From positions 320,089-384,088 of the forward strand of contig CBDDLJ010000016.1 in assembly GCA_965230635.1 (NCBI GenBank): a DNA stretch of 64,000 nucleotides, given 5' to 3'. Every line of letters begins with the position of its first letter. Position 1 is the first letter of the stretch. This DNA comes from CBDDLJ01 sp965230635. Its GTDB lineage: Bacteria > Pseudomonadota > Gammaproteobacteria > UBA1113. The position numbers and the translations under genes are program-made. A model generated the notes under the pieces. The model was not told where the DNA came from. It ran no database searches and saw only the letters and a list, made by a program, of their open reading frames with translations. Shown here in pieces: positions 1 to 8,607 of the stretch.

Positions 1-2
1 AA

Positions 3-1133
3 TATAGAAATTTTCACCAAGCTTCACCAGAGTATGCCAGAATAGTGCTTGTAGAAGAAACAGAAAAACAAACAAAAACTAAAATGAATGAAAAACTATC
101 AAATTGGGCTAAAAATAATATGGATTTTGCTGCAGGACCGATAGGGCAATATGTAACGGATTTGCAGAACAAGTTTTTAGAAAAACGTATGCTATTAAAA
201 GAAAATAATGAAAAAGCAAAGATTAGCATTTACACGGATAAAGTGGGTGAAGTAAGCTTTATTTTTGAGATGCCATATAATGTTATCATGATGGACGAAG
301 TAGATGATAAGAGTGTTCCCATCATAATAGGAGATAAAGAAAACCCTGCAATAATTTATCGGGGTGGTATACAGGCTAAAATGGTTAACGATGAGGTTGT
401 TTCTAGCCTAATAAGAGATGAAGCGGAGTGGTTGAATAGTGATTTGGAGGCTGCTTTTTATTATTTTGATAAAAAATACAAAAGAGGGACTAGACCAAAT
501 ACTGATGAACTACATTCTAGATTTTCCCATTTAAAAGAAAAGGTTAGTGCAGAAATAAGAGATAATGATAGTCAATCCTTATTTGATTATGAAATAACGC
601 ACCTGAATAATCTATTACAAAATACTTATCGGCCCAATATTCAGGATATTTCTAAAGAAGTTACCATGCTAGAAAAGCAGCTCGAATCACAAGCAAGGCT
701 AGAAAAAGGCATTCAAGCGCTTAGAGAAGACTATGGAGGATTTCGTAAAAATATAGTTAAAAACTCCAAGAAAGTCAATTGGCTACAGCGAGCCGTTCAT
801 TTTTTTGTTCCTAGAAAAGAAGGTGCTCAATCGACAACACATTTAAAAAAAGTAATAAAAGAGATAGAAAATGAAATGAAGAAAAACCCAATTAAGGCAG
901 ATTATGCCAAATTGAAAAATAAGCTTGTGAAAACATTAGAAAAGTTTATATCGAAACGTGGTGAGTTGTATAATCCAAAATTTCCCAATGGAAAGGCTCT
1001 GAAAGTTGTATTTAAAAAAGGTATTGATAAAATAAATCACTTTTTTTCTCAGGATTACACATATAATCCGTCGGTTACAGAAAAGAAAAAGGTTGCAGCT
1101 TCATCAGAGAATAAATATACAAAAAAGATGTAA
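3..1133 (+). CDS. Unrecognised family protein, 5' end outside window (paralogue A)
   Basis: I do not recognise this family. A GTG at 45 could be read as a start, but the frame is open without a stop back to position 3, and the residues before the GTG (HQASPEYARI) align with TPENASRI in the downstream paralogue at 1369-2886. The true start is therefore outside the window. The protein is hydrophilic, lysine- and glutamate-rich, with likely coiled-coil stretches and no membrane segment or signal peptide. The shared core PIGQYVTDLQNKFL is the best family signature. Compared with paralogue B it lacks about 100 residues in the second half. The C-terminus (NPKFPNGKALKVVF) matches paralogue B and the remnant near 4500. 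A secreted effector role is possible but only inferred from the neighbouring LRR genes. Confidence 0.75.
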   Translation, partial: YRNFHQASPEYARIVLVEETEKQTKTKMNEKLSNWAKNNMDFAAGPIGQYVTDLQNKFLEKRMLLKENNEKAKISIYTDKVGEVSFIFEMPYNVIMMDEVDDKSVPIIIGDKENPAIIYRGGIQAKMVNDEVVSSLIRDEAEWLNSDLEAAFYYFDKKYKRGTRPNTDELHSRFSHLKEKVSAEIRDNDSQSLFDYEITHLNNLLQNTYRPNIQDISKEVTMLEKQLESQARLEKGIQALREDYGGFRKNIVKNSKKVNWLQRAVHFFVPRKEGAQSTTHLKKVIKEIENEMKKNPIKADYAKLKNKLVKTLEKFISKRGELYNPKFPNGKALKVVFKKGIDKINHFFSQDYTYNPSVTEKKKVAASSENKYTKKM

Positions 1134-1368
1134 AACAGCCATAACCTGCAGTGACATCTATCTTCATCGGTAAATACAAACATTAGTGGTTTATAATAAT
1201 GCGATGATTGATAATGCTAATGTTTATGCTGTATTAATAAAACTTTAATATATTAATGATATATTGCATTATCAGTGCACTATAATATATTTAATGCAAA
1301 GAAAAAAACGCCATTATTAACTATATTTAGAAAGATACAATAAAACGATAACAAAGGAGGCTATTATT

Positions 1369-2886
1369 ATGCCTAGAGAAAATCGCCCTGTCACCATAAG
1401 AGGAAGCTTTTATAAAGACAAAAAAGTTCCTGTAAGAAAGCAAGGCACATTAAATCGAATATTATTTTCTGGTAAATTTGTTCTTAATGGTGTTCACCAT
1501 GATACCTCGATTTTGCAAGAGGAAAAATATAAGCATGGAGATTGCTCAAACACACCGGAAAATGCCAGCAGAATTCTTATGCAGGAAGCGGGTATAGATA
1601 AAAAGTTATCAGACTGGGCTCAAAACAACATTGACTTTTCTGCGGGGCCTATAGGACAGTATGTAACGGATTTGCAGAATAAGTTTTTAACAAAGAATTT
1701 TATGATAAAAATGGTGCAAGGTCATGAGTCATTTAATATTAACACACAGGGACGTAATAGTATTCATTTTTCGGTTGATATGCCCTATATTGTCATGGTG
1801 ACGGGAGAAGATGATGAGGAAGGAAATCCTAAGATGATTGGGGATGAGCAGAATTATGCATTGAGATATAGAGCAGAAATACAAGCAACAATAGTCAAAG
1901 GCAAAATTATTGCAAAAATATTAAAAGATGAAGCTGAATGTTTGCATGAAGATTTAAAGAATATTTTTGTTGAGTTCAAGCAACAATATGAAAAAAAGGA
2001 CAGACCAAACTTAAACGACATTATGGAGAAAATTTTTTCGCTTGAAGATAATATAAAACAGAATTTGTCGGATGGCAGACCCCGATCTTTTTTCACCAAC
2101 AATTTGATTGATTTAAAAAATCACGCTAACAATACTTATCAGCCTGATTGTAAAGAAATTTATAGAAGTATTGTTACGCTTGAGAACCAATTTGAAAGCA
2201 TGATGCTGCTAGATAATTTGATTAAGGCTTGTAGAAAAGAAATGGAAGATGCTGCTGAACAGAATCATCCTGTGAGGACGGCAGTTGAAGCAGTCTTCGT
2301 TAATATAACTAATAAATTAAGTAAGTATGAAGTTGGTATGAGCTGTTTTCAGTTAAGAGATAATGCTGTGATGCAGTTAAGACAGATTAATGACTCATTA
2401 ACAGATAATGATCCGATAAAAAGAAAAATGGAAGATTATATTAATGTGTTTGAAAACTCCCTTAATTATTTTGCTCTTAGTCAGCAAATTAATCAGCTTA
2501 GAGTTGAGTATAATATATTTCTTCAACAAGTATCTGCTAATCCTGCACAACATAAAGAAGGCACTAACTCAACAAAATATTTAGCAAAAACAATTAAAAT
2601 GATAGAAAAAAGTATGGAAAAAAATGATCAAGGTCAAGTTCCTTGTCATATAGCACTGAAAGATCAACTTAAAAAAACATTAGAAAAATCACTGCAAACT
2701 GATCTGCTGGATCCAAAATTTCCAACTGGACATGCACTTAAAAAAGTATTTGAAGACAGTCTTAAGCGAATTGATCAAGTTTTTCCTGCATCTTACAACG
2801 GTCAAAATATCTCAGCAGGAACAGCAAGCACGAATGAAGCTACGGGTGAGCATGCACAGCCTAGAGCAAGCAATTTTAAACCTTAA
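1369..2886 (+). CDS. Unrecognised family protein, 505 aa (paralogue B)
   Basis: Tandem paralogue of the partial gene just upstream; the family is not recognised. The ATG is preceded by a strong AAAGGAGG ribosome site near 1355, which fixes the start. Residues about 75-120 (KKLSDWAQNN, then PIGQYVTDLQNKF) are nearly identical to paralogue A. An extra helical segment around residues 300-400 is absent from A. The protein is hydrophilic, without membrane segments. The last 60 residues, including DPKFPTGHALKKVFEDSLK, recur in a truncated copy at 4464-4729. The 3' end overlaps the convergent LRR gene by 11 bp. A TATAAT at 1281-1286 is a possible -10 box, though I see no convincing -35. Function is unknown. 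Confidence 0.85.
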   Translation: MPRENRPVTIRGSFYKDKKVPVRKQGTLNRILFSGKFVLNGVHHDTSILQEEKYKHGDCSNTPENASRILMQEAGIDKKLSDWAQNNIDFSAGPIGQYVTDLQNKFLTKNFMIKMVQGHESFNINTQGRNSIHFSVDMPYIVMVTGEDDEEGNPKMIGDEQNYALRYRAEIQATIVKGKIIAKILKDEAECLHEDLKNIFVEFKQQYEKKDRPNLNDIMEKIFSLEDNIKQNLSDGRPRSFFTNNLIDLKNHANNTYQPDCKEIYRSIVTLENQFESMMLLDNLIKACRKEMEDAAEQNHPVRTAVEAVFVNITNKLSKYEVGMSCFQLRDNAVMQLRQINDSLTDNDPIKRKMEDYINVFENSLNYFALSQQINQLRVEYNIFLQQVSANPAQHKEGTNSTKYLAKTIKMIEKSMEKNDQGQVPCHIALKDQLKKTLEKSLQTDLLDPKFPTGHALKKVFEDSLKRIDQVFPASYNGQNISAGTASTNEATGEHAQPRASNFKP

Positions 2887-4462
2887 CAACAGCAGAGCTT
2901 GCATGATCAATATCAGCAGTAGATTTTTTTTCTTCAGAACTGTTTAAGAATCCAAGGCTAATGGATTCAATAGGCAAGTTATATATTTGTTGCTGTTCGC
3001 TCATTATTGTTTGAAAGTTAGTAAATTTTTCAGGATGTTCTTTTTTTTGTTTTAATAAGTCATTCTCATTAGCAAGACCTTTCAAGCCGATGGCTTCATA
3101 AAACAAAGGAATCAAGGGCATGTAAGTTGCTTCTGTTTTCTGTGCTAAATTTAATAAACAAATGGTTAGTGCTAAGCGTTCTAGTTTTTCTTTAGGCAGC
3201 TCGTTACTTGGCGGTATCTTGCCCATTAAATTTAAGCCTAGCAATCTTAACAGTCTTGGATAGTATTGATGTGTTGTATCTGCTGCATCTAAATAGTATT
3301 TTATTTCAATGTCAGGCATTTTTTCAATAATGTCTTCTAATTTTTTAAATAGGCTGTCTATTTGGTCGTTACGTATAAAATAAAAAGGTCTATAGGGAGT
3401 AAGCATTAAATATTTTAATGCGTATATTATGGCATTGTTAAGATCTTTCTTGCTGCTACATACTTTATAATTTTGTAGGAAATACTCAGTTAATAAAAGT
3501 TGAGAGTGAATATTGTCGAATGTTAGGCAAGAGATTTGTTTTATTATTGCTTCTTGCACGCGTTGTTTTGCTTTTTTTTCAATTTGTTCTGGTGATAGTG
3601 TTGTGTCAGAAAGAATATGTTGTACGTCAAAAAACAGCCTTTTTAATGATAAATCTGGCAGAGTCAAGCAAGAAGGTTCAGAGCGCAATTCACAGTAATC
3701 ACCCCATCTTTTTTTGACACGTTCAGGCAGCTCTGCCTGTTTTTCTTCAAGCAGATTATCGTTTAAATTAATATATTGCAGCGATGTATTGTTATCGAGT
3801 GCTTGTAGTAATTGTGTTAATTTTGTAGTAGACAGCCGGTCAAGAAAATTTTCGGATAAATCAAGCTGTATTAATGAAGTATTTTTTTCAATAGCTAGGC
3901 ATAGTGCGTTGAATGTTTTATCTTCTAGATTATAATCACCTAGCCTATTGCCATGTAATGATAGATCAACCAGGCTGGACGATTGTTGTATTAAAGGAAA
4001 TAAGCCATCTTTCACCAATACATCACTTTGCCATAGAATCCAGTAGTGAATATCTCGACTATTGGAACTTAAATCTAGATATTGGCAAATATTGTTTTCA
4101 ATGCTAGCGATTATCTTTTTAGGCCGTTTAAAAAGATAATCGTAGGCAAGTTCAGCAGAGATATATTGATCGGGTTCCATTTCGTACTCAAGTTTGAAAA
4201 AAATTACAATATCCTAACATAAATTATGGCTTTAGTATAGCAAAAGGTAACAATAGAACATATTGATTTTTATATCTTCATAGGTAGCTTTATCGTTTTT
4301 TGCTAACTTATTCAGAGCGTTAATATTTTTTCCGAATAGTCTGTCATGGTTGATTTAAACACAATATCTGATTCTAAAATACTCATGCAGCTGTCCGTGC
4401 AATATTTTTTACTCCCTTTGATTCAAACAGTAATGCTTGCCATGCTAAATAGTTATACAAAA
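2623..4462. repeat. Tandem duplication, unit 1
   Basis: This unit starts inside the 3' end of paralogue B (at AATGATCAAGGTCAAGTTCC) and runs through the convergent LRR gene to CTAAATAGTTATACAAAAC. The next base begins unit 2, which opens with the near-identical AATGAGCAAGGTCAAGTTCC. Colinear similarity extends through coding and non-coding parts of both units, so one tandem duplication explains the paired LRR genes and the orphan 3' fragment. Confidence 0.85.
2876..4180 (-). CDS. Leucine-rich repeat protein, 434 aa (LRR copy 1)
   Basis: Three to four ribonuclease-inhibitor-type leucine-rich repeats lie at about residues 65-150, with the cores LVDLSLHGNRLGD, LIQLDLSENFLD and LQYINLNDNLLE. The rest is helical and not recognised; it has no signal peptide or membrane segment. 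LRR arrays bind proteins, and in intracellular bacteria such proteins are often secreted effectors, but nothing here proves secretion. It is the closest relative of the gene at 4797-6128, from which it differs mainly at the extreme C-terminus (STADIDHASSAVVKV). It converges on paralogue B with an 11 bp overlap. Confidence 0.85.
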   Translation of the reverse strand: MEPDQYISAELAYDYLFKRPKKIIASIENNICQYLDLSSNSRDIHYWILWQSDVLVKDGLFPLIQQSSSLVDLSLHGNRLGDYNLEDKTFNALCLAIEKNTSLIQLDLSENFLDRLSTTKLTQLLQALDNNTSLQYINLNDNLLEEKQAELPERVKKRWGDYCELRSEPSCLTLPDLSLKRLFFDVQHILSDTTLSPEQIEKKAKQRVQEAIIKQISCLTFDNIHSQLLLTEYFLQNYKVCSSKKDLNNAIIYALKYLMLTPYRPFYFIRNDQIDSLFKKLEDIIEKMPDIEIKYYLDAADTTHQYYPRLLRLLGLNLMGKIPPSNELPKEKLERLALTICLLNLAQKTEATYMPLIPLFYEAIGLKGLANENDLLKQKKEHPEKFTNFQTIMSEQQQIYNLPIESISLGFLNSSEEKKSTADIDHASSAVVKV

Positions 4463-4463
4463 C

Positions 4464-4729
4464 TAATGAGCAAGGTCAAGTTCCCTATCATATAGCATTG
4501 AAAGATGCACTTAAAAACATTAGAAAAAGCACTGCGAACTGAATTGGTTGATCCAAAATTTCTAACTGGACGCGCGCTTAAAAAATTATTTGAAGACAGC
4601 TTGAAACCTATTGATCAAGTTTTGCCTGCATCTTTTTCTAACGGTCAAAATATTTCAGCAGGAACAGCGATAATGAGCAAAGCTGCGGGTGAGCATGCAC
4701 AGTCTAGAGGAAGCAATTTTAAATCTTGA
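4464..4729 (+). pseudogene. Truncated 3' remnant of paralogue B
   Basis: DNA and protein match the last roughly 85 codons of the gene ending at 2886: LVDPKFLTGRALKKLFEDSL and QNISAGTA, ending RGSNFKS where paralogue B ends RASNFKP. An ATG at 4505 could give a 74-residue product, but it sits within the copied sequence, has no clear ribosome site and lacks the rest of the gene. A 1-base difference near 4511 also shifts the start of the copied frame. It is best read as debris from the tandem duplication. Confidence 0.8.
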
Positions 4730-4796
4730 CAATAGCAGGGCTTACATGATCAATATCAGCAGAGATGTTTTTTTATTTGATGTAAAAATTTACTTG

Positions 4797-6128
4797 TTAA
4801 GTTATCTTAATTTCAGGGAAATATGTTAATGAAGTCAGGGAAGGGGCATGATCAATGTCAGCAGTAGATTTTTTTTCGTCAGAGTTGTTTAAAAATCCAA
4901 AGCTAATGGATTCAATAGGTAAGTTATATTTTTGTTGTTGTTCGCTTAGTATCGTTTGAAAAACAGTAAATTTTTCAGGCTGCAATTTTTTTTGTTTTAG
5001 TAAGTCATTCTCATTAGCTGGGCCTTTTAAGCCAATGGCTTCATAAAACAAAGGGATCAAGGGCATGTAAGTTGTCTCTGTTTTCTGTTTTACATTTAAT
5101 AGACAAATAATTAGTGCTAAGCGTTCTAGTTTTTCTTTAGGCGGCTCGTTACTTGGCGGTATCTTGCTCATTAAATTTAAGCCTAGCAATCTTAACAGTC
5201 TTGGATAGTATTGATGTGTTGTATCTGCTGCATCTAAATAGTCTTTTAATTCAATGACAGGCGTTTCTTTAATACGACGTTCTAATCGTTTAAATAAGTT
5301 ATCTATTTGGTTGTTACGTATAGAATAAAAAGGTTTATAGGGAGTACGCATTAAATATTTTAAGGCATCTATTATCGCATTGTTATGATCATTAATATTG
5401 TTACATATTTCATCATACTGCAGGAAGTACTCAGTTAATAAGAGTTGAGAATGCACACTATCGAATGTTAGGCGAGATTTTTCTTTTTTTATTGCCTCTA
5501 GTACGCAGTTTTGCGCTTTTTCTTCAATCTGTTGTGGTGATAGTGTTGTTGTGCCAGCACGAATGCATTGTACGTCAAAAAATAGTGTTTTTAACGATAA
5601 ATCTGGCAGAGTGAAGCAAAAAGGTTCAGAATGCAGTTGACAGTAAGCTTTCCATTTTTCATTGATATGAGTAGGCAGCTCTGCCTGTTTTTTTTCAAGC
5701 AGATTATCGCTTAAATTAATGTATTGCAGCGATGTATTGTTATCGAGTGCTTGCAGTAATTGCGTTAATTTTGTAGTAGGTAGCTGGTCAAGAAAATTTT
5801 CTGATAAATCAAGTTGTGTTAATGAGGTATTGTTTCCAAGCGCTAGGCATAGTGCGTCAAATGTTTTATCTTGTAGATTAGAATCACCTAGCCTATTGCC
5901 ATGTAATGATAGATCAACTAGGCTGGACGATTGTTGTATTAAAGGAAATAAGCCACCTACTAGCAATTTGCCTTCTTCGAACAGGATCCAGTAGTGAATA
6001 TCTCGATTATTGGCACTTAAATCTAGATATTGGCAAATATTTTCTTCAATACTAGTGATTAGTTTCCGGGGGTTATTGAAAACATAATGGTAAGCACGTT
6101 CGGCAGAGATATATTGATCGGGTTCCAT
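4797..6128 (-). CDS. Leucine-rich repeat protein, 443 aa (LRR copy 2)
   Basis: Duplicate of the LRR gene at 2876-4180, colinear along its whole length. The N-terminus MEPDQYISAERAY and the LRR cores LVDLSLHGNRLGD, LTQLDLSENFLD and LQYINLSDNLLE are conserved. The C-terminus diverges after STADIDHAP and gains about 10 residues (ending FPEIKIT), where a small local rearrangement has replaced the end of the frame. No frameshift is present, so both copies look functional. Protein-protein interaction is the likely role; effector status is inference. Confidence 0.85.
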   Translation of the reverse strand: MEPDQYISAERAYHYVFNNPRKLITSIEENICQYLDLSANNRDIHYWILFEEGKLLVGGLFPLIQQSSSLVDLSLHGNRLGDSNLQDKTFDALCLALGNNTSLTQLDLSENFLDQLPTTKLTQLLQALDNNTSLQYINLSDNLLEKKQAELPTHINEKWKAYCQLHSEPFCFTLPDLSLKTLFFDVQCIRAGTTTLSPQQIEEKAQNCVLEAIKKEKSRLTFDSVHSQLLLTEYFLQYDEICNNINDHNNAIIDALKYLMRTPYKPFYSIRNNQIDNLFKRLERRIKETPVIELKDYLDAADTTHQYYPRLLRLLGLNLMSKIPPSNEPPKEKLERLALIICLLNVKQKTETTYMPLIPLFYEAIGLKGPANENDLLKQKKLQPEKFTVFQTILSEQQQKYNLPIESISFGFLNNSDEKKSTADIDHAPSLTSLTYFPEIKIT

Positions 6129-6391
6129 TGAGTACTTAAGATTGAATAATTTACATTATGTTAACACAAAAGCAGGGCGTAAGTACAGCCCAGGTTAAAA
6201 ATAGAACAGATTGATTTTCATGTTTTCTAGGCGGCTTTGTTATCTTGCTAACCTTATGTAGATGATTCATATTAGCTCATAAACTGGATTTAAAATACTC
6301 ACCTGGCGATCTGCTCAGTATTTTTTCAACCATATTGAGTTAAACAGCAATGCTCGTTATGCTAAATAGTTATACAAAACCGCTGCATAAC

Positions 6392-7975
6392 TCAAAAATG
6401 TGTCGCGTTAGCCGCTAGCCAATCTCGCTCAAAACATTTTGGGCAATTGCCGTCAAGTAATGAGCCTGGCTCAATGATTTCGTAAAGTTCATCATAGCGT
6501 TTACACTCAGCATAGTTAATACGGTGGTAGATGTGTGACGGATTTAAATCATCTAAATGATGTACGCCTACTGCACCGGCTAACTCTAGAAAACTATGAA
6601 TGGTATTTTTATGAAAATTAGCAACACGCTTGTATTTGTCTTTGACCACTAAACCACGCATAAGCATTGGGTTTTGTGTGGCAACACCTGTTGGACAGGT
6701 GTTAGCATTGCATTGCAACGATTGAATACAGCCCAATGATAACATCATGCCACGAGCAGAATTACATATATTGGCACCCAACGCTAATTTGCATAGCATG
6801 TCAAAGCCGTTAGTGATTTTGCCGCTAGCAATAATGCGTATTTTGTCCCTAATGTTTAAGCCAACCAAAGCATTATTGACAAAAATGAGTGCATCATTGA
6901 CAGATTCGCCTAAATAATTGCTAAATTCAACAGGTGCTGCACCTGTTCCGCCTTGGGCACCATCGATTGTAATAAAGTCAGGGTAAATACCGGTTTCTAT
7001 CATGGCTTTGCAGATACCTAAAAATTGACTGCGTTCGCCCATACACATTTTAAAGCCAACGGGTTTTCTACCTGATAATTCACATAACTTTGAAATGAAC
7101 GTTAATAATTCTATGGGATTGCTAAATTCAGCATGTTGTGGTGGTGATAGGCAATCTTGTCCCATATGGACGCCACGTATTTCAGCAATTTCTTTGGTAA
7201 CTTTGGCGGCAGGTAATATTCCACCGTGGGATGGTTTGGCGCCTTGCGATAATTTGATTTCAATCATTTTGACTTCAGGGCGTTGTGCATTGTCGCTAAA
7301 TTTATTTGGGCAGAATTTACCATCTTTGGTTCGACAGCCAAAGTAACCTGTACCGATTTGCCAAAAAATATCACCGCCACCAGCCAAGTGACATGGCGTT
7401 AGTCCACCTTCACCGGTGTTATGCCCAAACCCACCTAATTTGGCTCCTTTATTTAAGGCTATAATGGCATTTTTGCTTAATGCACCAAAACTCATTGCTG
7501 AAATATTTAAACGTGATGCGGAGTAAGGTTGACTACATCCTGATCCGCCAATACTAATACGTGATTGTTCTTCAGAGATAACGGTTGGGTTGAGTGAGTG
7601 ACGTGCAGATTCATAGCCTGGGGTATCAACACAGTGTTGCGTGCCAAAAGGGATAGTGTCACGAATATTCTTAGCGCGTTGATAGACTAAGCTGCGTGTT
7701 TCTCGGCTGAAAGGACGCTCATTTTGGTTATTGGCAATAAAATATTGATGAATTTCTGGACGAATAAATTCAAGTAAGTAGCGAAAATTACCTATCAGTG
7801 GGAAATTACGCTTAATACTGTGTTTCTTCTGGAAAAAATCATAAATGCCGATTAAAACAAGAACACACAAAATGCCTAGGGCAAAATAAAGATGAAAAAC
7901 ATGACTTGAATCAAAAAGACTATAGAGTATAAATAACACTAATAATGCTGCTATAATGACCACCAAACGCCTCAT
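6392..7975 (-). CDS. FMN-binding glutamate synthase family protein, membrane-anchored
   Basis: The central two thirds is the FMN-binding domain of the glutamate synthase large subunit, with NISAMSFGALS, HNTGEGGLTP, IGTGYFGCR, PSHGGILPAAK and IDGAQGGTGAAP. Near residue 420 the spacing C-X5-C-X4-C (CIQSLQCNANTC) matches the 3Fe-4S cluster ligands of GltB. Two N-terminal hydrophobic helices (about residues 3-21 and 28-48) suggest an inner-membrane anchor. There is no glutaminase domain and no GltD beside it, so it is unlikely to be a complete glutamate synthase. The stand-alone family is widespread and its exact reaction is uncertain. It overlaps thpR by 4 bp (ATGA), so the two are probably cotranscribed. 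Confidence 0.9.
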   Translation of the reverse strand: MRRLVVIIAALLVLFILYSLFDSSHVFHLYFALGILCVLVLIGIYDFFQKKHSIKRNFPLIGNFRYLLEFIRPEIHQYFIANNQNERPFSRETRSLVYQRAKNIRDTIPFGTQHCVDTPGYESARHSLNPTVISEEQSRISIGGSGCSQPYSASRLNISAMSFGALSKNAIIALNKGAKLGGFGHNTGEGGLTPCHLAGGGDIFWQIGTGYFGCRTKDGKFCPNKFSDNAQRPEVKMIEIKLSQGAKPSHGGILPAAKVTKEIAEIRGVHMGQDCLSPPQHAEFSNPIELLTFISKLCELSGRKPVGFKMCMGERSQFLGICKAMIETGIYPDFITIDGAQGGTGAAPVEFSNYLGESVNDALIFVNNALVGLNIRDKIRIIASGKITNGFDMLCKLALGANICNSARGMMLSLGCIQSLQCNANTCPTGVATQNPMLMRGLVVKDKYKRVANFHKNTIHSFLELAGAVGVHHLDDLNPSHIYHRINYAECKRYDELYEIIEPGSLLDGNCPKCFERDWLAANATHF

Positions 7976-8559
7976 GTTGTTTTCTCCTCACATCCTAGTG
8001 AAACGGTATATAGGGAAGTATAGTTCATCTTGAGCGGAGATACGTCGCTTTTAAAGAAAGTTAGCTGATTGACTCTTTGCTTACTAAAAAGACAACCCGG
8101 GTTGTTATCTAGAGTGGGCACACGATCGTCTTGAATTTTGCCTAAGGTTAAGTGTGGTAAATAAGGGCGATCAGTATTAGGTAGTCCGCAATATTGCGCC
8201 GCTAATTCAGCTGCATGTGCAATGCGCAATAGGCCGGGTTTAGGGTGTACATCTAACGCGATGATGCGTGGATTATCACTGTTAGGAAAGAGTATTGGCG
8301 AGCCTATCTCCAAATCAAATGCAGCACAGCGTTGCAATAGTTGTGCAAAAGATTTTTCCAATCTAGTGACTTGCTCAAACTGAATATTGCCACAAAATCG
8401 CACAGTTATGTGTAATTTATCGATAACGTGCCAATGGATATTACAAGAGGAAAGCGCTTTTTTTAACCGTGAAATCGTCTCACCAATTTGCTGGCTCAGC
8501 TCATGCTGAATGGTTATGGCCAAAAAAGTGCGTAATGTTTGCGCTTCTTTTGACATCAT
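7972..8559 (-). CDS. thpR: RNA 2',3'-cyclic phosphodiesterase
   Basis: Member of the 2H phosphoesterase superfamily (LigT/ThpR). It has the two catalytic HxTx motifs, HITV at residues 50-53 and HLTL at 136-139, and the usual length (195 aa). The family hydrolyses 2',3'-cyclic phosphate RNA ends and can join tRNA halves in vitro. It starts 48 bp from the divergently transcribed asnS and overlaps the next gene by an ATGA junction. Either of two adjacent ATG codons could be the start. Confidence 0.92.
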   Translation of the reverse strand: MMSKEAQTLRTFLAITIQHELSQQIGETISRLKKALSSCNIHWHVIDKLHITVRFCGNIQFEQVTRLEKSFAQLLQRCAAFDLEIGSPILFPNSDNPRIIALDVHPKPGLLRIAHAAELAAQYCGLPNTDRPYLPHLTLGKIQDDRVPTLDNNPGCLFSKQRVNQLTFFKSDVSPLKMNYTSLYTVSLGCEEKTT

Positions 8560-8607
8560 GCTAAGGTCCGTGCATTGTTTGTGTTAATTTATAAATATGG
8601 TACAAGT

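Larger units (their letters stand above)
4464..6381. repeat. Tandem duplication, unit 2
   Basis: Second copy of the unit at 2623-4462. It contains the 3' remnant, the second LRR gene and its upstream region, and ends at the same GCTAAATAGTTATACAAAAC (about 6361-6380). It is slightly longer because about 80 bp around 4730-4800 repeats the LRR gene's 3' end. Divergence between units is visible in every line, so the duplication is not recent. Confidence 0.8.

Noticed and set aside
4505..4729. Independent 74-aa gene
   Set aside because: It is the copied 3' end of the 505-aa gene; the ATG is internal to the copied region.
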